DNA from: Anaerolineaceae bacterium
GTDB lineage: Bacteria > Chloroflexota > Anaerolineae > JAAYZQ01
Direction: 5' to 3'
DNA: 58,456 nt
Assembly: GCA_012514775.1 (NCBI GenBank)
Contig: JAAYZQ010000239.1
Coordinates: 1 to 58,456 of the forward strand
The notes beneath the pieces are model-generated. The model had not been told where the DNA came from and did not search any database. It was given only the letters and a program-made list of their open reading frames with translations. This document shows, piece by piece, positions 55,496-58,456 of the stretch. The stretch's first letter is position 1, and each line of letters begins with the position of its first letter. Made by a program: the position numbers and the translations under genes.

Positions 55496-56815
55496 CTACC
55501 GGGGCAGGCGCTCTTTCAGGATCTTTTCCAGGGTGGGCTGGCCGATGACCTGAAGCTCGTAGCGCACCCGCTCGGCGGGGCACTTGATCTTGACCAGGCG
55601 GCGCAGGTCGATGGGCGTGCCGATGATGACCAGGTCGCAGGGAGTGGAGTTGATGGTCTCTTCCAGATCCCGAATCTGCCGGTCGCCGTAGCCCATGGCG
55701 GGCAGTACGGCCCCGGTGGTCGGATACTTCTTGTAGGTATCGGCGATGGTGCCCACGGCATACGGCCGCGGATCGATGATCTCGCTGGCGCCAAAGCGCC
55801 GGGCAGCCACCACACCGGCGCCATAGGCCATCTCGCCGTGGGTCAGCGTCGGGCCGTCCTCCACGACCAGGACCTTCTTGCCGCGGATGGCGCTCGGATC
55901 GTCGAGAAAGATGGGTGAGGCCGCTTCGACGATGGTTGCCCCGGGATTCACCTTGCGCACGTTCTCGCGCACGAGGGCCACGTCGGCCAGGTCAGCCGTA
56001 TCCACCTTGTTGATGACCACGACGTCGGCCATACGCACGTTGCTCTCGCCGGGATAGTAGGACAGCTCGTGGCCCGCCCGGTGGGGATCGGCCACGACAA
56101 TGTGCAGGTCGGGCTTGTAGAAGGGCAGGTCGTTGTTGCCACCGTCCCAGACGACCACATCGGCCTCTTTTTCCGCCTCACGCAGGATGGCCTCGTAGTC
56201 CACCCCCGCATAGACGATCACGCCCCGGTCCAGGTGAGGCTCGTACTCTTCCCGCTCTTCGATGGTGCAGTTATGCCGGTCCAGGTCTTCGTGGGTGGCA
56301 AACCGCTGCACCTTTTGCGACACGAGGTCGCCATAGGGCATGGGGTGACGCACGGCGACGACCTTGTGTCCCATTTTCTGCAGCGAATCGCACACGTGGC
56401 GAGTCGTCTGGCTCTTGCCCGCGCCCGTGCGCACGGCGCAGACGGCCACCACCGGCTTGGTGCTCTCGAGCATCGTCTTCCCCGAGCCCATCAGCCGGAA
56501 ATCGGGACCGGCCGCCAGCACCATGGAGGCCTTGTGCATCACGTACTCGTGGGATACGTCCGAGTAGGCAAAGACCACCTGGTCGATCCGAAGCCTGGCA
56601 ATGAGGTCGAGCAGCTCCGCCTCGGGATAGATGGGGATGCCTTCCGGGTAGAGCGGCCCGGCAAGCTCGGGAGGATACACCCTTCCTTCGATGTTGGGGA
56701 TCTGGGTGGCGGTAAAGGCCATCACCCTATAATCATCCCTGCCACGAAAGAACGTGTTGTAATTGTGGAAATCGCGCCCCGCCGCGCCCATGATCAATAC
56801 ACGGATGCCTGACAT
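55496..56815 (-). CDS. Cyclic 2,3-diphosphoglycerate synthetase-like GTPase
   Basis: The 439-residue protein starts IRVLIMGAAGRDFHNYNTFF and has a P-loop-like AVRTGAGKSQTTRHVCD, then WDGGNNDLPFY and INKVDTADL (a G4-like NKxD). This matches the family annotated as cyclic 2,3-diphosphoglycerate synthetase, found in methanogens and in many bacteria where the product is uncertain. It is cytoplasmic. The start has AAGGAGGG upstream. A TATAAT at 56837-56842 on the - strand has only a poor -35 box. Confidence 0.75.
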   Translation of the reverse strand: MSGIRVLIMGAAGRDFHNYNTFFRGRDDYRVMAFTATQIPNIEGRVYPPELAGPLYPEGIPIYPEAELLDLIARLRIDQVVFAYSDVSHEYVMHKASMVLAAGPDFRLMGSGKTMLESTKPVVAVCAVRTGAGKSQTTRHVCDSLQKMGHKVVAVRHPMPYGDLVSQKVQRFATHEDLDRHNCTIEEREEYEPHLDRGVIVYAGVDYEAILREAEKEADVVVWDGGNNDLPFYKPDLHIVVADPHRAGHELSYYPGESNVRMADVVVINKVDTADLADVALVRENVRKVNPGATIVEAASPIFLDDPSAIRGKKVLVVEDGPTLTHGEMAYGAGVVAARRFGASEIIDPRPYAVGTIADTYKKYPTTGAVLPAMGYGDRQIRDLEETINSTPCDLVIIGTPIDLRRLVKIKCPAERVRYELQVIGQPTLEKILKERLPR

Positions 56816-56897
56816 GCTGACGCCCTCCTTGTCATGATTATAGTTTTCGGCTGTATAATTCGGACGTATCGGGGTGAGACGCCCTCTTTTGAGTGGC

Positions 56898-56928
56898 GGG
56901 TGGCCGGCAACGTCAGCCGGCCACCCGG
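56898..56928 (-). terminator. Terminator-like hairpin after tatC
   Basis: CGGGTGGCCGGC (56898-56909) pairs perfectly with GCCGGCCACCCG (56917-56928) around a 7-base loop, directly after the tatC stop. The - strand sequence that follows lacks a T-tract. Confidence 0.6.
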
Positions 56929-56929
56929 A

Positions 56930-57664
56930 TCAAGCGAGCTTGGCCAGCAGGATCCCGATGGCGTACAGGACGATCAGCGGTCCCATGACCAGGGCCATGT
57001 TAAGCGGATCCACCGTGGGTGTAATGACCGCTGCCATGATGGCGATGACAATGATCGCATACTTGAAGTTCTTGGTAAGCGTCTGGGCATCCAGGATGCC
57101 CATCTTGGCCAGAAAGTAGACAAACAACGGCAACTCGAAAGACAGGCCGATCCAGAAGAGCAGCGACGTCACGAAAGTCATGTACTCGCCGATGGCCCAG
57201 TTCTGTTCGATGATGTCGGACATGAAACCCTGGAGAAAGGGAATGGCCGCCGGAAGCATGATATAGTACGCAAAGGCCACGCCGGTCACAAAACACAGGG
57301 TTGCCCCGGGCACAAGCACGAACAGGTAGCGCCGCTCGTGTTTGGTCAGGCCAGGCGCGATGAATCGGCCTACCTGGTAAACGATGAACGGCATGGCCAG
57401 GATGACACCGCACAGCAGGGCCACCTTCATATAGTTGCCCAGCGACTCGGTGGGTTTCAGGGCCTGGGGCAGCGAGTCGCCCATGGGCGCGATGAGAAAG
57501 AGCAGCACCTCGCGGGTGAAAAAGAAGCTAATGGCCGTCGTGATCATGAGGGCGATGAATGCCCTGAAGAGCCGGTTGCGCAGCTCTTTCAGGTGCTCCA
57601 GCAGGGGCATGACGGCCGCTTCGCCCTCGGGTGCGGTTGGCGGGCTCATCTCAGCACTAGTCAT
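56930..57664 (-). CDS. tatC: Twin-arginine translocase subunit TatC
   Basis: The 244-residue protein has six transmembrane helices. The TatC N-terminal signature is MPLLEHLKELRNRLFRAFIA, with the conserved Glu before the first helix. Others are FIAPGLTKHERRYLFVLVPG and a PLNMALVMGPLIVLYAIGI segment near the end. It recognises twin-arginine signal peptides and forms the Tat export complex with TatA/B. It overlaps the tatA/B gene by 8 bases. The signal peptides in this window are Sec or lipoprotein types, so the Tat substrates lie elsewhere. Confidence 0.92.
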   Translation of the reverse strand: MTSAEMSPPTAPEGEAAVMPLLEHLKELRNRLFRAFIALMITTAISFFFTREVLLFLIAPMGDSLPQALKPTESLGNYMKVALLCGVILAMPFIVYQVGRFIAPGLTKHERRYLFVLVPGATLCFVTGVAFAYYIMLPAAIPFLQGFMSDIIEQNWAIGEYMTFVTSLLFWIGLSFELPLFVYFLAKMGILDAQTLTKNFKYAIIVIAIMAAVITPTVDPLNMALVMGPLIVLYAIGILLAKLA

Positions 57665-58289
57665 CGGTTCTCTCCCCTACGTCGCTCTCGACGATCTCGG
57701 CGCTCTCCACCACATCTGCGCTCTCGACGCTTTCGGCGCTCTCCACCACATCTGCGCTCTCGACGCTTTCGGCGCTCTCCGCGTTCTTGACGTCCTCGAC
57801 GCTGTCGGCGCTCGCGATGGTCTCGGCGCTTGCGGTTTCCGCCTTTTTCCCATCGGACGGCTCTGCCGGCTCTGCCTTGGGCGGATTCATGACCTCGCGC
57901 GCCTCTTTCACCGCGGCCTGCATCGGATTCTGGATCACCTTCTTGGCCTGGGTTAGGCTCTTGCCCATCTGATCCAAATCATCCGTCAGGCTTTTCAGAT
58001 CGCTGACCGTGTCGTCCAGGTCGGCCGCCTTTACCACCGAATCGACCATGTCCTTGGGAATGGTTCGTACCGACTCGACCGATTCGCGCAGCTCGCGCGT
58101 GGTCTGCTGCAGCGACATGAGCTCCGGTCCCAGGTCCTTGGTCAGGTTTTCGTACATTTGCCTGACGTCGCGCAGCGTCTTGGCCAGCTTTCGCCCCATC
58201 TCTGGCAGGCGCTCGGGCCCTACGACCAGGAGCGCCAGCAGGAGAATAACAATCAACTCTGTAATGCCAATATTGCTAAAAATGTTCAT
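57657..58289 (-). CDS. TatA/TatB-like translocase subunit with repetitive C-terminal tail
   Basis: The 210-residue protein has a single N-terminal helix ([20 protein letters not shown]), the conserved Gly-Pro hinge, and an amphipathic helix ([19 protein letters not shown]). A long region with coiled-coil potential follows. From about residue 165 the tail is a 12-residue repeat ([12 protein letters not shown]) with many Glu, Ser and Val, encoded by an exact 36-base tandem repeat. Length favours TatB. It overlaps nusB by 4 bases. Confidence 0.85.
   Translation of the reverse strand: MNIFSNIGITELIVILLLALLVVGPERLPEMGRKLAKTLRDVRQMYENLTKDLGPELMSLQQTTRELRESVESVRTIPKDMVDSVVKAADLDDTVSDLKSLTDDLDQMGKSLTQAKKVIQNPMQAAVKEAREVMNPPKAEPAEPSDGKKAETASAETIASADSVEDVKNAESAESVESADVVESAESVESADVVESAEIVESDVGERTDD
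57699..57780. repeat. 36-base exact tandem repeat in the tatA/B gene
   Basis: Two full copies (57699-57734 and 57735-57770) and a 10-base partial third are identical. The unit is a multiple of 3, so it adds whole 12-residue blocks ([12 protein letters not shown]) to the protein tail. Copy number could vary without a frameshift. Confidence 0.85.
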
Positions 58290-58456
58290 TGTCTACCAGC
58301 AATGCCTTCTTTGGCTACCAATGAGCCTAACACTCCGTTCACAAACCGCCCTGAACTGTCACTACCAAACTCTTTTGCCAGCTCCACCGCCTCGTTGATG
58401 GCCACCTTTGTGGGGGTGTCGTCACAGAACAGGATCTCGTACATGGCGATGCGCAG
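58286..58456 (-). CDS. nusB: Transcription antitermination factor NusB, C-terminal part (partial)
   Basis: The frame enters from the right edge and ends at 58286, leaving 56 residues. [20 protein letters not shown] followed by [20 protein letters not shown] and GVLG is the characteristic end of NusB. NusB binds boxA RNA with NusE in rRNA antitermination. It overlaps the tatA/B start by 4 bases (ATGA), so the three genes nusB, tatA/B and tatC form one unit. Confidence 0.9.
   Translation of the reverse strand: MRIAMYEILFCDDTPTKVAINEAVELAKEFGSDSSGRFVNGVLGSLVAKEGIAGRQ

Noticed and set aside
56837..56865. Promoter of the GTPase gene
   Set aside because: A TATAAT is present on the - strand, but the -35 position (GTCCGA) is poor and the leader would be very short.
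57699..57780. CRISPR-like repeat
   Set aside because: The copies are directly adjacent without spacers and lie in frame inside the tatA/B gene.

Overview
This is a GC-rich, gene-dense bacterial chromosome segment with short gaps, frequent 4-base ATGA overlaps, and GTG/TTG starts preceded by AGGAGG-like sites. Gene content points to an anaerobic or facultative member of the Chloroflexota, which is an inference without a marker gene. The pointers are Pro/Thr/Ser-linked secreted lipoproteins, large subtilases with Ig-like tails, SBBP-repeat proteins, a 2-oxoacid:ferredoxin oxidoreductase with heterodisulfide-reductase (Hdr) modules, a GTPase resembling cyclic 2,3-diphosphoglycerate synthetase, AMMECR1, and TldD/TldE. 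No rRNA, tRNA, insertion sequence, prophage or CRISPR array was seen.

Layout. 1-2.8 kb: the end of a membrane protein, a divergent clan GH-A glycosidase lipoprotein, and a methyltransferase. 2.9-16.8 kb: a surface-glycan locus on the + strand with four glycosyltransferases, two large glycosyltransferase-39-like membrane proteins, two radical SAM proteins, two methyltransferases and a flippase-like membrane protein. 17.1-23.5 kb: a strongly punctuated secreted repeat protein, a lipoprotein and a 1445-residue subtilase. 23.5-38.3 kb: one large energy-metabolism unit, sucC-sucD-korD-korA-korBC-(HdrA/GltD fusion)-mvhD-hdrCB-histidine kinase-response regulator-hdrA, with a consensus promoter, a structured leader, and a terminator at 38302-38336. 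38.4-39.2 kb: an OsmC-like protein and a cupin. 39.2-43.2 kb (- strand): patatin, rluB, cmk and a DUF512 radical SAM protein. 43.4-49.6 kb: an SBBP-repeat protein, tldD, and a - strand operon tldE-translin-split Cas4-like nuclease. 49.7-58.5 kb: a GH13 amylase, AMMECR1, acyl-CoA dehydrogenase, a polyamine pair (GNAT acetyltransferase and agmatinase-family enzyme), a thiolase remnant, a GTPase, then nusB-tatA/B-tatC.

The main discovery is that two genes are each interrupted by an in-frame TGA that most likely encodes selenocysteine. HdrA (Sec199) has it in the conserved CxxC motif, and the OsmC-like protein (Sec57) has it at the peroxidatic cysteine position. Each TGA is followed by a perfect 7-bp hairpin with the same GGUC loop, 27 and 20 nt downstream. 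This resembles the E. coli fdhF SECIS, and it means both genes would be mis-called as truncated pairs by ordinary annotation.

How it fits together. SucCD and Kor interconvert succinate, succinyl-CoA and 2-oxoglutarate with ferredoxin. The Hdr, MvhD and GltD-like modules in the same unit could couple ferredoxin, NAD(P)H and a thiol/disulfide or other acceptor by flavin-based electron bifurcation or confurcation. This coupling is inferred from architecture. A two-component system inside the unit suggests dedicated redox or metabolite sensing. A second observation is a Cas4-type nuclease whose domain is split over two adjacent membrane-anchored polypeptides, cotranscribed with a bacterial translin.
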